From Serpula lacrymans var. lacrymans S7.9 (taxonomy: Eukaryota > Basidiomycota > Agaricomycetes > Boletales > Serpulaceae), in the NCBI RefSeq assembly GCF_000218685.1, contig NW_006763297.1:2290912-2354911 (forward strand): DNA of 64,000 nucleotides. The letters are read 5' to 3'. A program made the translations under genes and the position numbers. The notes under the pieces were generated by a model. It was not told the origin of the DNA, made no database searches, and was given only the letters and a program-made list of their open reading frames with translations. How positions within the stretch are numbered: position 1 is the first letter of the stretch; every line of letters begins with the position of its first letter. Positions 25,813 through 39,166 of this stretch are shown here, piece after piece.

Positions 25813-27239
25813 TCAAAACTGACGTTTACGTTTGCAGTCCAGCCACCAAAGGTGAAGGTGCTCTCGGATGAATACCATGACGCAGTCGTCACAAAGCCAA
25901 TCTTGCTTGTCCCAATGGCCATAAGATGGTGTCTTTTGGTCCCAAATTTCGTCGAACAACGTCGCAAAAGAAATAAGTTTAACAGCGTCAGAAAAGGGAC
26001 CCAGCTCAGATACATTTCTTATTAAGAGGCCTTTCAGATGTCCACTCAAGCTCGACGGGAGTATACGACCACGCAGGTAGGACCAATCTAAATATAACCA
26101 CTTCGTATGAGCTTTTCACATGATAAAGAAATCCCAACTCACTGCTTGCGTTCCAGAGCCGAAGGCCTTTTGTCTCATTACATTGCTTGCCTGGCGTATT
26201 TTTAGATGGAATAAAAAATAGAGAGGGAAACATACATTGGTCTTCCTTTCCAGTGACGCTGTCGAGTAGGATAATTTTGTCCGAGTGATCATACGTTGCT
26301 CGTATGTCATGTTGAAGCAAGGAATGGGTAATTACATCACTCAAAAAACCGTTAACCCATGAATCTGTTCCATCCGGATCCAGCTCCTCAAGGACATTGA
26401 GTTCGTCTAACTTTCCATTGTAGGCTTGCAGTATCGTCTGAGGTCCACAAGATAGCGCGTGGCCAACCCAGGTTCCTATTGTGTAATAAATTAAAAATTA
26501 TTCCTGAAAGCAATACAGAACACGAACTAGTGGCTATTATGAAGCATGTGTTCGCATCGCCTGACCATTTCGCAATTTCTGATAAGAAACACATCACTCT
26601 TTCAAGCTCCTGAAGTTCAGATGCTGAAAAGGAGGACATAAATCCTCGTTGCTTAATTATAGACTCCAACATATTGGCGCCAGCTTCATCTTCCTCATCG
26701 AAGAGAAAGCCGCCTTCTGGGACACTTGGCCGTCCATAAATGGAAGAGAACAGCCAGATTCTGTACATCGCACGCCGGAAACGCAGAGATTCCATGTCAG
26801 AAAGACGACTTGTTGAAGAGGTGCGGTCTTTCTGCCTAACAAAATCGGAAGTTTGATGTGAAAGTATTTACAAGAAGACCTTGGTGTACCTCCAACTGAA
26901 CAAGTCTTCTAGTTCATTCACAACTTTCAAGTGATGGGACATCTTGACAGCTTCGTCACATGTTATCTCGGGTTTATTTGCGAGTTCGTCTTCGCGGCAA
27001 AGCTCAGAGACAGGGGATTGACGAAAATTGTCGGTGCCACATCTGACGAGCCGCAAAGCTGGAGGTAAGGCAGCACCCAGTTGATTGTACAAAATAGCAC
27101 GACTAATGGAATTAGGACGAGCTTTGTAAACAGAGTAAACAAAACGCGAAGAAAGGATAGCAGAGAGAAGAGAAGAGAAATTTGGCAAGTAAGTGAGGAT
27201 GCGGTCGGCGACATCCGCGTTGAAAGGAAAGGGGTCCAT
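25813..27239 (-). CDS. F-box-like domain protein
   Basis: The start is MDPFPFNADVADRILTYLPN, an F-box-like helix pair (P-x-D-V-x-x-x-I-L-x-x-L) followed by FSSLLSAILSSRFVYSVYKA. The first splice joins DLFSWR to QKDRTSSTSRLSDMESLRFR; later exons carry a helical RRAMYRIWLFSS block, SFSASELQELERVMCFLSE, WVGHALSCGPQTI and VNGFLSDVITHSLLQHDI. The end is WLCDDCVMVFIREHLHLWWL then basic residues, a Cys pair plus W/L-rich tail that I associate with large agaricomycete F-box families. Such proteins are expected to bind Skp1 and recruit substrates to SCF ubiquitin ligases; the substrate is unknown. Five or six exons; middle splice sites are less certain than the ends. Confidence 0.65.
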
Positions 27240-27521
27240 GGTGATGTTTCACAGAAAGCATGCGATAGTTATATGTTTTCTGCTGCACGTGTTATATGAG
27301 CCTCCTTGACTCGACTATCATCAATATATTGAATTAGGTCAGCAAGGGAGACTAGGCAAAGACCGCCACCGCCACTGGCTGTATCCAGGTTGGCCGGCAT
27401 TTCCCGAGTGGGGTGTGGTGCTATTGGCAGAGGCGAGGCCTTGCGTTTTGAGTATGCCAGACCAGTTCGCATTTGCACTCACCCGTCGTTCCACCCGTCT
27501 CCCTTGCGGGCTTGCATCGAC

Positions 27522-29063
27522 ATGATGGCCCGTCTGTTGCTTATAACGTTTCTTTTTATCTGTGCCATACACACCAATGCTAATCCCGTCATAAATGTCT
27601 TCCGCAAGGTATCCGCAACTTCTGCAGAGGGAAGCTGGCTCTGGGGTTGGGTCTGGGGAGCAGAAAGTACTGTCTCTGTCGTGGATCGCTCCCCTTCTCT
27701 CTCTTATCCCGCAAGGCCCGCTGCTTTTGGTCCAGAACTCGATCTACCACTGCTGGGTTACGTTATTCCTATGTCATCATTCACGTCCCCATGTCCAGAC
27801 AACGATTCAAAGGCAGTCTTTGATGAAGCTTCCAACTTTGGTTGTCCCACCTTGTGCGTTTCAGGCCCACATGAACCTGATCCCAAGGAATCTTGGATTG
27901 CTTTGGTCCAGAGAGGCCATTGTCCATTCGTTGACAAGGTCAGTGAAATTCAAGCGGTCACATATATCGTAGCTGACCATGCATCAGGTGAGGGAAGCAC
28001 AACGGCTGGGTGCCAGAGCCGTTGTAGTCGGTGGTGAAGATCCGAAAGTCAGTGGATTCCCTGATACTCTCGTAAATATGTACAGCAAAGGTACTTTTCC
28101 GTCTATCTCCCGCTTCCGAACTTTCGTGATGTGTACTTACAACTTACTGTGATCATGCAAGGCGACGCATCAGATGTGACAATCCCTTCAAGTTACATCA
28201 CCTATTCGGATTTCAAAGAACTCTCATATCTCATCGAGACTTCAAATACTTCGCACGCGGGCTTGCGAACGCTGTCACTATTGATCAGTACTCAATACTC
28301 CTCGTGGGAATGGTATTCGTACGTCCAATTTGGTCACCTCATACTCCAGAGTAGGAATATTGACGACTACTTATAGCCCGATAATTACATTTATCGTGAT
28401 CCTGATTTTACCCTCCTGCTTGACATTCATCACCCTGCTGATTCACCGTGTTCGGATGGCTCGCGCAGCCGAGCGGGACCGTGCACCGCAGGACATGGTG
28501 AAAAGCCTTCCTTGGCGAGTTTGGACAGGCACTGGGTGGGAAAAGCATGAAGGAATAGTTCCTCTGCCTCAGCCGTCGTCATCAACGTCTCACACCGTAG
28601 ATCTCGAGTCAGGCTTACCAGCAGAAGCCTTGAGTGAATCCACCAGCCAGGATGCAAACACACCTATTGCCATGCCCTGGTTCGAAACTCAAATGGAATG
28701 CGCCATCTGCTTGTCCGAGTTTGTCAAAGGTGACCGTGTTCGGGAATTACCTTGCCATCATATCTTCCATCTGGACGAGGTCGACGAGTGGCTGATAAAT
28801 CGCAAGAAACTCGTGAGTATTAAATCCATTTGTTAGAATGCTTGAATTGTGCCTTAAACTATTATTTATAGTGCCCTGTCTGCAAAGCAGATGTGACGCA
28901 GCCATGGAATCCCAATAAACCCTTCCCTCGGGCCGAAGACGAGGGAAACGAAGAAGAAGACGAAGAAGAAGAGAACCTGCGACATTCTGATAGACCAGCT
29001 TCCATCGCAACCGAACGCACACCTCTCCTCTACAACCATGTCCAACCTCACGAAGATTCATGA
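27522..29063 (+). CDS. PA-TM-RING E3 ubiquitin ligase
   Basis: The start [20 protein letters not shown] is a signal peptide. The lumenal protease-associated domain includes [29 protein letters not shown] and, after a splice, [16 protein letters not shown] then [16 protein letters not shown] transmembrane helix ([20 protein letters not shown]) follows, then a cytosolic linker and a RING-H2: [24 protein letters not shown], spacer, then CPVCKADV in the last exon. The tail is acidic (EEEDEEEE). This order is that of RNF13/RMR-type ligases in the endomembrane system, which ubiquitinate membrane or sorting cargo. All eight zinc ligands are visible across the exon junction at about 28813..28871. The sense neighbour is a CCCH protein, with no evident link. 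Confidence 0.87.
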
Positions 29064-29943
29064 CAACCAGGAAAGTTAACGTTGTATTATTTGTAGTGTA
29101 AGAAGGTCCGCGGATTTCTTCAAGTTGTGTCGCTTGTTGCGTGAAGTTTTGGGTTTTGATACAGCTTGATCTTTTTATACCGAAATTTGTGGTTTCAATA
29201 CTGTAATGCTCTTTGCGTGTAGGTTGTTGCTGACAGAAATTCAATCCCGCTGACATCCCCCTTCTATTCGACTTTCTCTGCACCGCGAAGTGGGAATGTA
29301 CGTGTACGTAAGCAACCTAATCTTGACCGTATTGGGACTGGGTGTCACTTCACTCCGCAAAAACAATAAGGTACGTATGGAACTTTTAGGTTTTCCATGC
29401 AGTCTGCCTGAATAATTGGAACCGCAGATAACAAGGCTCCGCCCAAGGATCTTTCCCTGGGGACTTTGGTCCGCTTGTCCACTCCGCAGCCCCAGTGGCC
29501 CTCTCCCAAACACCGTCTTATTGTCTTTATATAGACATTGGCCGGTGACCTGGAACGTGTCAAGGTCTTGTGGAATGCCGAGTGTCTGGCCTTGCAATAG
29601 AAGTGGCCATGTCCATATGACAGTAAAGATAGCCTGACGCCGTGGCCGTTTTTTATTGATAATGTCACGCTAGGCCGGTTTCGGATGGATCCATTGTCTA
29701 TACAACGTCTTGCCAATCCCTCAGAGATATGGGCCACCTTCACATCTCTCAGGTTTTATGTGTCTCACTTTAGTCGGTCGAGCTTTCGTTGTCTTGTATT
29801 GTAACAAGGACCTGAGTATTCTCGTCCTCTCTTAATCTCGTGCTCGTCTGTCACTTTTAATTTTCGAGTGCCTTCTCTGTCTTGAGCGCGTTGTTCGAAT
29901 TTTTCCTGTTCAAGCAAGTTTTTTTGGGTTGACTCTAGTTGCC
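29064..29943. other. Intergenic region, about 0.9 kb
   Basis: This is the 3' flank of the RING ligase and promoter of the CCCH gene. The TC-rich tract at 29830-29930, just before the CCCH start, resembles a fungal pyrimidine-rich promoter. No gene is supported. Confidence 0.4.
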
Positions 29944-31855
29944 ATGGCTCAAACGGAGACCGAAGGAAATAAACGTAAACGTAAGTCGATACTCACGCGA
30001 TGGGCAGAGCTCGAATCGTTTGACAACCCTCTCTTTCAGATAAAGTCTCCATGCATAACGAGCAAGCTGAAACTTCTGTAGCAGGACAGAGCGGAAATAT
30101 TCCATCAGCTGCTCCTGATTCCATAACATCGCCGAAACAATCCTTCCATCACTCTACTATATGTCGCTATCATCAGGCTGGATATTGTAGACATGGTGAT
30201 TTCTGTCATTTCAGACATGCCCCGAATAACTTCTCCGAGAGTACGTCTCCCACTATTTGACACTTTTCCCTTGCAGTATAAATTGAACGATGAATAGATC
30301 ACCACGAATATCGTAAAGATCCATATACTTCAGGTCAGTAACTCGATCTGTTTCCCCCCGAGGTACTGACAACATGTGAAACCACTCTAATAGTCGGACT
30401 ATCGCCCCTTTCCCTTTACGCTCCTTCTCGCTCGTCCTTCACCCCATACCACATCTCCCCCAGTTGGATTTCTTTCCCTCCTCCCTACTCCGGTTTCGCG
30501 AACCAGAATCTTACACGGGCTATATGTTCTCCCGCGTTAAATTCACCTATCCCCGATGTGTACACCTTTTCGGACGCGTCGAGCTCAGGTACCGATGAAG
30601 TTACTAGTATTTCGCCCAAGACATCTCGTAGAAGCTACCATCCTAGGGATCACGATCGCTCATATTCCCAGGCTCCGACGGCCTTGTCACCTAACATCTA
30701 TTTTCCCCTCCACTTTGCCGTCCCAGAACCCACCCCTTCTTACCGTAACACCTCGTTCATCGAACGGCGGCAAATTCCCGCCTTCAGGAAAAAGCCAGTA
30801 CCCTATAAAAGTGAGTATGAAGCGATGTTAATTTTTTTGGCCACTATTCTGGGTGAATTCATGTTTAAAAAACTTGCATTTTCAGCCAAAATATGTAAGT
30901 TCTACAAGAAAAATGGTAGTTGTCCTAATGGCGATAAGTGCACGTTGTAAGTTCTTCCATATATTTATCCGTAGTTACTGCTATAGGGAACGACATAGTA
31001 TACATAACGTGACCAGCCATCCCAAGGGAGCAAAGAATGATAAGAACAGCACACCCGCCACCACGCCAAAGGCTCGACAAGATGGCACGGACCCAGATGC
31101 CACTCTGGTTGATCGCGATGTGCCAGTTGACCTACCGACAAAACCGATGTCCCTTTACGAACAGTACAGAAAGCAAGGATACTACCCAGTTACATGGCGT
31201 GTCATTGGAGGCGGAGTGATGATGGGCGGAAAGAGTAAGCATGCCAGATGATTTATGGCGCAAGAAATGAACGTTGGCTTCGCTTTTCATTGTTAGGAGA
31301 ACCGTGTAAGGCATATACTGCAGGACACTGTAAGGACGGTGATGATTGCAGGTTTGCACACGAAATTGATGGCTTGAAGAACTCTGGACCGCGTACGCCT
31401 ATTTCTTACTTGAGGCTTTACAGCTCATGGACTTGATGCAACTATTGCTCCTATCAGCCAGTCTCCCGGACCCACCCGAGCTTGATCGCTCTTCCCGTCG
31501 CAAAATGGTGATAGGACGGACGAGGGAACCTCACCTCTTGAACGGTACACTCGATATTTATATTCCGCCACAACCCCTTCCAGCGCGCGGACCTACTGTC
31601 CCTCCTGTATCTACAGGAAGCCTCGGGAGAAGTAATGATGGCACAAATCGTCTGGCGAGCGGGAAACACGAGGATGAAAGTCATAGTGATACGGCGCTAA
31701 GCCGGCGTCGACGTTCGCGGTCGATGTCAACGCCTTCATCGCCTTTACTGCCGCGTGTATCGACGCATAATGTGAGTTGAATGTGATACTCGTTTTTATC
31801 ATTGAAGAGTGACTTTGACTCGTGACCTCCGCAGCTTTTCCCGGCCGAACTTTAA
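29944..31855 (+). CDS. CCCH zinc-finger protein with three fingers
   Basis: The start MAQTETEGNKRK joins by intron to HKVSMHNEQAETS. Three CCCH fingers are visible: finger 1 ICRYHQAGYCRHGDFCHFRH (C-x7-C-x5-C-x3-H), finger 2 ICKFYKKNGSCPNGDKC whose last His lies beyond an intron near 30949, and finger 3 PCKAYTAGHCKDGDDCRFAH. A Pro/Ser/Tyr-rich segment separates fingers 1 and 2. After finger 3 an intron (donor near 31394, acceptor near 31457) joins to SLPDPPELDRSSRRK, followed by a Ser/Arg-rich tail (SRRRRSRSMSTPSS). The stop is at 31853..31855 if the last GTGAGT intron is used, or 31780 if not. Tandem CCCH fingers typically bind RNA; a role in mRNA processing or decay is inferred only. The SR-like tail supports an RNA link. 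Confidence 0.78.
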
Positions 31856-32501
31856 ATACCTTGATATCATTATGTACTGCCTAGGCATACTAGCAACTGC
31901 AAACTTTCTTGCAATAAGGCGTCATAATTTATGGCGCTCATTTTTCTGTATTTGCAAGCACATTTTTCTTACCTTCTATGAGGGTCCATCCGTTTGCAAT
32001 ATTTACATGGTGACAATCTTTAGACAGTAACTTCATCCTCGTTATATGAACGATAATATCTTTGGGATAACTTAAGCCATCGGATATCTTTAGCATCATG
32101 GCATTGTCCCCTCGAGTTCAGAGCGTCACGCCTGATAGCAATAATACGCAGTCCCCTAGGGGTAAAATTTAAGGGGCTCGTTTTCCGAAAAAGGTAAAGA
32201 AAATGTGAAAAGGAAGAAAGTTAGATATCTTTGTCAAATATTTCCTTTTTCAGACGACGTTTTAGGCGTATTGGGAGGAAAATGTGATCTGATAACTTTG
32301 CTTGTCTATATCTATGTTAGCTATCTCAGCGGTAACATCCGTTTTTATACCAGACATACCCGTTACTATACAATTATATAAATAATTCAAGTCAAACCTG
32401 CTGTATTGCTCGCCTTTCCTTCTCATCTCTCCCATCATCTCCTGCACCAAGCGATAGCTTGACTCTGAATCTCAGCGATTTCTATATAATATATATATAC
32501 C
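31856..32501. other. Intergenic region before heme oxygenase
   Basis: AT-rich. A TATATAATATATATATA tract at about 32483-32500 sits directly before the heme oxygenase start and probably belongs to its promoter or leader. No gene is seen. Confidence 0.4.
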
Positions 32502-33586
32502 ATGGTCACAAACATTAGTACCGACTTCTCTCTCCCGGTATCTACTTTGTTGCGTACTGGTACTGCTGTTGCACACCAGGCTGCAGAGAACAGCCAGGGT
32601 GGTGTATGGTTGACCAGAGGTGAGCTTGACAGGGAGGAATATATTCGCTTTCTAGTTATGTTATGGCACATATATGAGTATGTCCCCTACCCCCTTATTC
32701 ATACCACAAATAATAATCTAAGTGGCATACGTATCTAGCACACTCGAGCGTGGTCTCGAGCAACACGCTTCACACCCTGTGCTCCAGCCAACGTATAATC
32801 CGACGTTATTGGCCCGTGCACCAAGTTTGGCTTTGGATATTTCATTCCTCCTGCAAGTCCCCGAGTCCTCATGGCAATCACATCCTATAAACGCCACACT
32901 CCTTTCTTCTCCCCCGCAAGCCTTTGCTGATTACACCTCTCGTCTCCGTGAACTGTCAGAATCATCCGATCCATCCGGTTTACTTGCGCATGCCTATGTG
33001 CGGTACCTTGGAGACTTGAGCGGCGGTCAAGTCATTCGCCGTCACATAGCGAAGGCCTATGGTCTGGATGCTGATGAAGGCTCCGGTGTCATGTTCTACA
33101 ACTTTCAAGTGTTGGGAGGTAATAAATCAGGGACAATCGGAGACTTGAGGAAGATCAAAGAATGGTATAGGGATGGCATGAACGCTGGCGTTGGTGACAA
33201 CAAGGAACTGAAAGGTATGCAGACCAGTTTCTCAAATACCAACACTCAGCGCCTGACTGGATTATTTTGCAGGTTTTATAGTAGAGGAGGCCAACGCAGC
33301 TTTCGTTCTTAATTCTGGTCTGTTCGCGAGCCTCCGTGGGCCAAATCGTGGTCCTGCTGCAGAGAAAATGGAAACGACTGTCCAAGACCAGGTATCGCTA
33401 GAGCAACCAGTGATGCAACAACCACCGCAAGAACGCTTGGTTTCCGTAGGTGGCGTTGTATCATTGGTTGCAGCTGTTGGTCTCGCCCATTTCCTTCTCG
33501 TTATTGGGGGCTTCACGGGAGACAGCGGCTATAACAAGCTTCTGGGGCTCCAGAATTGGCTTCATGATTTATTTCAAGCTGCATGA
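32502..33586 (+). CDS. Heme oxygenase, tail-anchored
   Basis: Opens heme to biliverdin, CO and iron; fungal Hmx1 acts at the ER in iron recycling. Three exons. The proximal ligand region is LRTGTAVAHQAAENS (His of TAVAH expected to ligate heme iron), then ELDREEYIRFLVMLWHIYD joined by intron to TLERGLEQH. The distal-helix signature is YVRYLGDLSGGQVIRRHIAK (G-D-L-S-G-G). The C-terminal part has EEANAAFVLNSGLFASL, then after a Gln/Pro-rich linker one hydrophobic segment (VSLVAAVGLAHFLLVIGGF) acting as tail anchor. Length is about 320 residues, normal for fungal forms. No signal peptide is seen, as expected for a tail-anchored protein. Confidence 0.9.
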
Positions 33587-33983
33587 GCGGAGCGTCTAAT
33601 ATGATAGACGCGAAGACTAACTTCATTGGTACCCACACACATCGTTGTTCAGGTTGTTCAGCAATTATATAATGGAGTATCTAGCACACATGTATTTTTA
33701 CATCCGGGCCTATGCCTATTAACGGGGTTATATCAATCTTATCTTTGATCGTAAATGTACCGTATAGCTACCTATAGATTTATCGGTAATAACACGAGAG
33801 TTCATCCATTTTCAAGTACGACCATAACGAATCAACAATATCATTGTGGTATAACTCGGACTGCGCAAAGATAGCAAGATGAAGTACATTGTATAGATCG
33901 CTTATTAAGATTTGGCGACGTAGCCGGCTACATCGTCCTTGTGGTATATCAATATTAATCCTAATGCCTGGTGACTAGCTCCA
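33587..33983. other. Intergenic between convergent genes
   Basis: AT-rich 3' flanks of the heme oxygenase and protease genes. Nothing is recognised. Confidence 0.4.
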
Positions 33984-35884
33984 TCAGGGGTGTTGGCCCA
34001 TATGAGCACTCTTCGTATCGTCACTCTTATAGTCGTATGCAGATCCACCCATGGGTTGCATCACCAGTGAGGCCGTACTCTGCGAGTCCTGCAATGGTGC
34101 GTATGCACTATTTGGTCCGCCAGGCAACAGGCCAGCGGCTTTCTGCTGAGCCGCTGCCTTGGCCTTCCTGCGTCGGCAGCAACGCCAGACGCAGCATCCG
34201 ACCAAGAGAATGACGAAAATGAGACAGCCGACGAATATGTACGGCCAGCGGCTCAGTATCATCTCTTCGTAGTGCTGCTTCTTCTCTGCAGCACTTTCTG
34301 GTGAGTGCTGTTCTTGTGATGCCGGCAAAAGTGCATATTGAGATGAGTTGATTAGGTTTTGCCCGTTCAGCCGTACTTGAATGAAATCATTCACGGCAGC
34401 TTCGGTGTTGGTGAGTGAGAGAAGTTGCATATAAGGGTTGCTCGAGTCTTGGCCACCCTGAATGAGGTTACCAAAACTTATCAGCGTGTAAGTATTACGT
34501 ACTGGATGTATGCATATTAGGTGTGAGGTGTGAATGCAAGATTGGGGAATACTCACGGAAGGCCATGCCTAGGATCATATCATATTCACCGATGAGACTG
34601 AAGGCAGAAGTGATTGGTTGAAACTATACTCATGTGAGCTCAAGAGTCTGTGTAGATACCCAACTCAACCTACCGTGCCAAGGCAAGCAGGGCTTCCATT
34701 AGCGAAGGAGACGTCAAAGTCGCTAGATGATACGTCCAAGGGATGTATAGGGTAGGATTGTCCACCAAAGTTGAAGGTCAAGTTAATCAACTGACCGCAA
34801 GGTACCAACCATGCCTCATTAGAAGCTGACCACTCAGCACCCTGCACGCGACCATAAATAGCATCTGACATGGCACGGGGAACCTGAGGTAAAGTGTAAC
34901 CCGAGTCAAAGACGGCTACCAGTTGGCCACTGGGAGCCTTTGGTACTATCGAATCAACCTGGATCGGTTGTCCGTCAGGTCCAATGACATTCTTGTCTTT
35001 GTCGCCCAAAATCTGCCAATGCTGGTCCTGATTCGTTAGTTTGTATACTGTCTCGACAGGTATTTTTGGCATGCTAGTGATGTTGCTGAACTGCGGAATC
35101 ACTTCTGAAATGGTAAATTGGCCAGTAACTTGCTCGCCAGGATCATTCTTGCGGTCCAGGATTAAAGATATATAGTTTTGCGCAGACGAATTTTGCTGAA
35201 ATATGCGGTTAAGCATATTATCGCCTGTAGAGCTCCCAATGGCTTTGCTGATAGCTGAACCTGAGTTAGGGCCAAGTCCTATGAGGCCATTGTAGCCTTC
35301 GGCGTTAATATTGGTTGAGAACGAGGATGTGTTGGTGACCAGCACTGTTCTGATGTTCAGACAGACCCATACAGTTCACAGAAGGCTCAAAATACCAACA
35401 AAACGCCTGATTGTCAACTGTGTATCCATCGAACTCCAATGTAGCAGTGTTGATATTGCCTTGCAGAAGCCTTGAGCGAAGACTGGTAATGAAATGCAAA
35501 ACTCGTTACCTGCGGCTTGTCCGACGGCATACGAGAGTGTAACCGATTTCCCAGTGTCTTGTGCCCCAGGAACTGAACCTGTCACCCACAAGTCGGAGCT
35601 ACACAGCAAGGCAAATCCAGCTAAAAGCAAAGCTTCCTTGAAACGACATCGTACCTGCCCGTATCCAACATTACAGATATCGTACGACCACCGAGAGTAA
35701 TGTTACTGTAGTAAAATGAATTCTGGGTGTTGCCAATGGGTACTGAGACATTGCCAGATGATTGTCGAGCGACATGAGTGTGAGTATCGCTGTCGACGGT
35801 GTGGACACCAAATGGAAGCTTGAGAGCCAGAGTCAAGGTTGGACATAGCGAAACAAGAAAAGACAGTGCAGTTAATGAGCGCAT
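33984..35884 (-). CDS. Membrane-anchored pepsin-like aspartic protease (A1), copy 1
   Basis: A signal peptide (MRSLTALSFLVSLCPTLTLA) and short pro-part precede the first active-site motif, ISVMLDTG, spliced to SSDLWV. The second active-site motif is VAVFDSGYTLPQVP. Landmarks shared with copies at 39.2 and 54.7 kb are GLIGLGP, RIFQQNSSAQNYISLIL, GQFTISE, HWQIL, VIGPDGQPI, AIYGRV, YPIHPLDV, YDMILGMAFL and the NLIQG segment. A transmembrane helix (IFVGCLIFVILLVGCCVW) is followed by a Cys/Arg-rich stop and a short cytosolic tail. Several short introns. The single-pass C-terminus places the catalytic part outside the cell or in the secretory lumen. An upstream Met at 35899 is possible. This is the most diverged of the three: DSG rather than DTG at the second Asp, which is still functional in the family. 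Confidence 0.88.
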
Positions 35885-38800
35885 CACGGAATGATTCAAA
35901 GACCAGAGTACAGCGTAAGACCACGCGTAACCCTGTAAACAAAAAATTCTTCGAAAGAGATGACGAAGGAAAAGGAGAACGTGAGTGGGAAAAATGGCAT
36001 CGGTTCACATTCTCTTACGCTTCTCAGCTATACTTGGATTGGGCGTACTACACTTTTGTTGGCCTGGCGATGGCTCTTTGCTCTGGTTAACCATTATCGT
36101 TATTTTCGTAGACGAACTGAGCATCATGATGCACGGGAGCACAGACCGCAGCAGGTTCATGATGAGTAGTCGAATGAGTGCTGAGCTGAGCTACGGTATG
36201 TTCTTGTTTCCCGCATAGTACGGCATAGTTTTACGATGCTTAAAGCGTACAGAAAACTAATGGGTAACGAAAATAGGATTCATATCGTGTTATCCTATAG
36301 CCTGGTGACTTTCTATGGAGATATTGGTGAGTGCTGTTGTATTTCAGTTTCAGTCTGCGTTACGTTTTTGATTCATTGATAGAGTAATAGATTGCATGAT
36401 GATATCACCACTGTCCAGGCAATGCGTACTGCTTGCCCTTTCTAACGAGATATGATTTGACGTGGTCGCCGGAGATTGTGCTCAGCCCCAGGATTCCCGC
36501 CCCCACCATCCAATTTTACTTCAGGTCACCATCTATACAACGCATTTATATGATATCCAAATCTCATTTTAAACAGCCGAAACGTCTTCGACTCATCAAT
36601 AATACTTGATGCAGCTCCACATCAATAATGTTGCGGCTAAGCATGAAAATAGGTATGTAACATAGACGCTTAGTATGAAGGCAAACCATGGATGTATTTC
36701 AGCCTGCGTAAGTTTCATACTCTCTTACTCTCAATCTTCACTTCTTTCGCATATTCTACTATGTTTTCTCAACTAATCCTTCCTTCTAGTTTTATTTTAC
36801 TATGCAATAGTATTATGACAACTCAATGAAACCTGCAGGGCAGGTAATCCCCGCAAAACTCAATGTTTCTTGATAATCAAACGTCTTTGAAGTTACGGTC
36901 GATATTGACAGGTAGGCGGATTTTATAGCACAAGCACTGTATCTGCGACTAATTTCACTTTTTTCTTCCCTAGTGCCGACCTAGTTATAGCATCCCCCGT
37001 ATCAGGTGGTGTTGATCAGGCTTCAATTTTACCGATACATACGCCATAGGTAGCGCAGACGAGTTCTTTGTCCATTTTGGTGATTTCGTCGATGATTCGA
37101 GTAGCACTGCTCCTCCGTACATCCAGTTACTACCCCGAATTATCAGACCAACGCCACTTCTGCAAACAAGCAATTCTCCCAGAAGAGGAATAGCACTACC
37201 TCCAGTGCGACGCCTAAGGGTACGGACCTGGACGACACGGGGACCAGCCTGCTCAGTGTTTATAAGAGGGTGCTTATTATATTGGAAAGAAAGCTGGAGC
37301 ATTGATTATCATAGTGAGTGTGCCCCTTTCGAGGCATGCACGTTGTTGGGTCTTGGTATATGGTGCGTTTGCACCGGTCGTACACGCAAAAGCCAGTCAT
37401 CTGCTCCATATCCCACTTTTCAGCGAGTCGATGATTTATTCCAGAACCCAGGCATGCTGTTCCTGCACAGATGCCTAAGCAACAGTTCAAGGGTATATGA
37501 GAGCCGATTGGACATCTCACAAGACATCCTTTCACGTTGTTTCAATATTATCATCTAAGCCTGTGCTTCACGTTATCTAGATTAGATAACTTGAAGTGGA
37601 CAATGAACTATTGTCAACGGTACATACATTATTTATAGTACACGGGTCTCTAGCATCATGTGCGTTCTTTTTCGTCTTCAAAACTTGAACACTGCATTCA
37701 GGCTAATAAGTCTGACAACTTGAAGACCAATACTGCATCCTCATTATACTTGGTAGATCTTGGTCCATTCAAAGACACGAAGATTTTTCCTAAAACTACT
37801 AGTACTCACGTGCTCAAATTTTCGTTACTTACTACCACCACTAGCAGTGCCATTGACAATCCCTGTCAGGCCCAATCATTGATATGACAGTCGATATCTG
37901 CTCGTCCACACTACCACTGCAGCCTTTGACTGGTTGCCAACTCGCCATCGATGAATTGACGTGAGGCAAATATTTTACCTTGACAATAATGGCACAGCAC
38001 GAGCTCGATAATTATGTCTTGATTTTCTCCCGCCTTTTAGCGGTTCGAGTTGGGCCTTGGAATTATTATCATCGTAGACCTATCAGGATGGAATACTTGA
38101 CCACATCACTTGTGACGGAGAACAGTAAGCATAGACCACAAACATCCAGTCTTCCGTCGACGGGGTATACCCGACCAGCGCTTGTGGCTACTAAACGCGA
38201 GCGTCACGCTTGGACTATAACGCTCGATTCAGTTATATCTGGACACATTGCATTGTACGTCGCCCATGCTATATCCATTCATTGATAAGAAAGAGGCTCG
38301 GGTCCACCATTCCGTAATGTTGGCATATTGAGCGCTATGATTGAAATTCACTTGGCGATAACACAACTGTCGTTCCCCTATATTCGACTTTCATATCAAT
38401 GATTTGGTCGGCTAAATGAGACTTTCATTCCCCCATCTGCCATCACTCCTGGTGAAATTCTATAGGGGACTAGTGAAATTCTACGCGTCAATGATACTCG
38501 TGTCTTGTTCAATAACAGGTTTCCGGAAACAGGTGTGACTATGATATGATAGTCACGTTACTCACGCGGTTCATCATCATGGACCCTGTATAGATGATGG
38601 GCGCCCACCAGCGCTCACGCGTACACTCACGGGCGGTGCGATTGATGGTATTTTGGCTGGAGATCTGAAGGCTGTCACGAGAACTTTGGCAATCGCTTTG
38701 GTAACGGAATTATAAGGTAACAAATGTTGAAATGGCCGGACCTGGGACAGCAGGTAACATTTTCAATGAATTCCTCAAGCTTAAATGCCAGGGCGTAGAG

Positions 38801-39166
38801 GTTGTCTTCATCATATTGTATTCATAGCTTGGATGTGACTTGGCAAGTTTATCTTGTATGCTCTTCCATTCGCTCATCTTATCTCGCTTAGTTTATCCAA
38901 GTTCAAGTTGAATCGAGATATTCCTGCCGCCCAGTGTCAGTCAGTGGCTATTCTCATGATCTCGTTGTGTAAAGTACATAGCCCCTCTCAAACTTCAAAC
39001 TCCCGGCTGTGTCAAAAGGAGCATGTTGACAAATGGCCGACCCCATGGCATGGTACGTATTATGCTTCAGAAAGAGATAAAAGCAGATCATGGCCTATTC
39101 GAATACCTACGACTTCCCTACACTACATTTACATTCTTACCTTTTTAATTACTTCATACATTCAGC
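35885..39166. other. 3.3-kb region between two divergent proteases, with a decayed protease fragment
   Basis: Apart from the protease fragment near 37.05-37.19 kb, only short unrecognised ORFs occur (for example 37660..37887 and 37980..38285). The stretch probably grew by duplication and decay within the protease family and also holds both protease promoters. Confidence 0.4.
37053..37190 (+). pseudogene. Fragment of aspartic protease C-terminal exon
   Basis: After an acceptor-like TAG the plus strand reads a segment with F-G-D-F-V-D-D-S-S-S-T-A-P-P-Y-I-Q-L-L-P, matching the FGDFVDGSNTTTAAPYIQMLP segment of the intact copy at 40.6 kb and FIDGSNSTTAAPYIQLLS of the copy at 56.2 kb. The sequence then loses similarity (no transmembrane tail), and no active-site motif is found upstream in register. 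It is a relic of a fourth family member in the gap between copies 1 and 2. Confidence 0.7.

Noticed and set aside
37660..38285. Two ORFs in the inter-protease gap
   Set aside because: No signal peptide, domain or similarity to the protease family is visible; they are likely chance frames.
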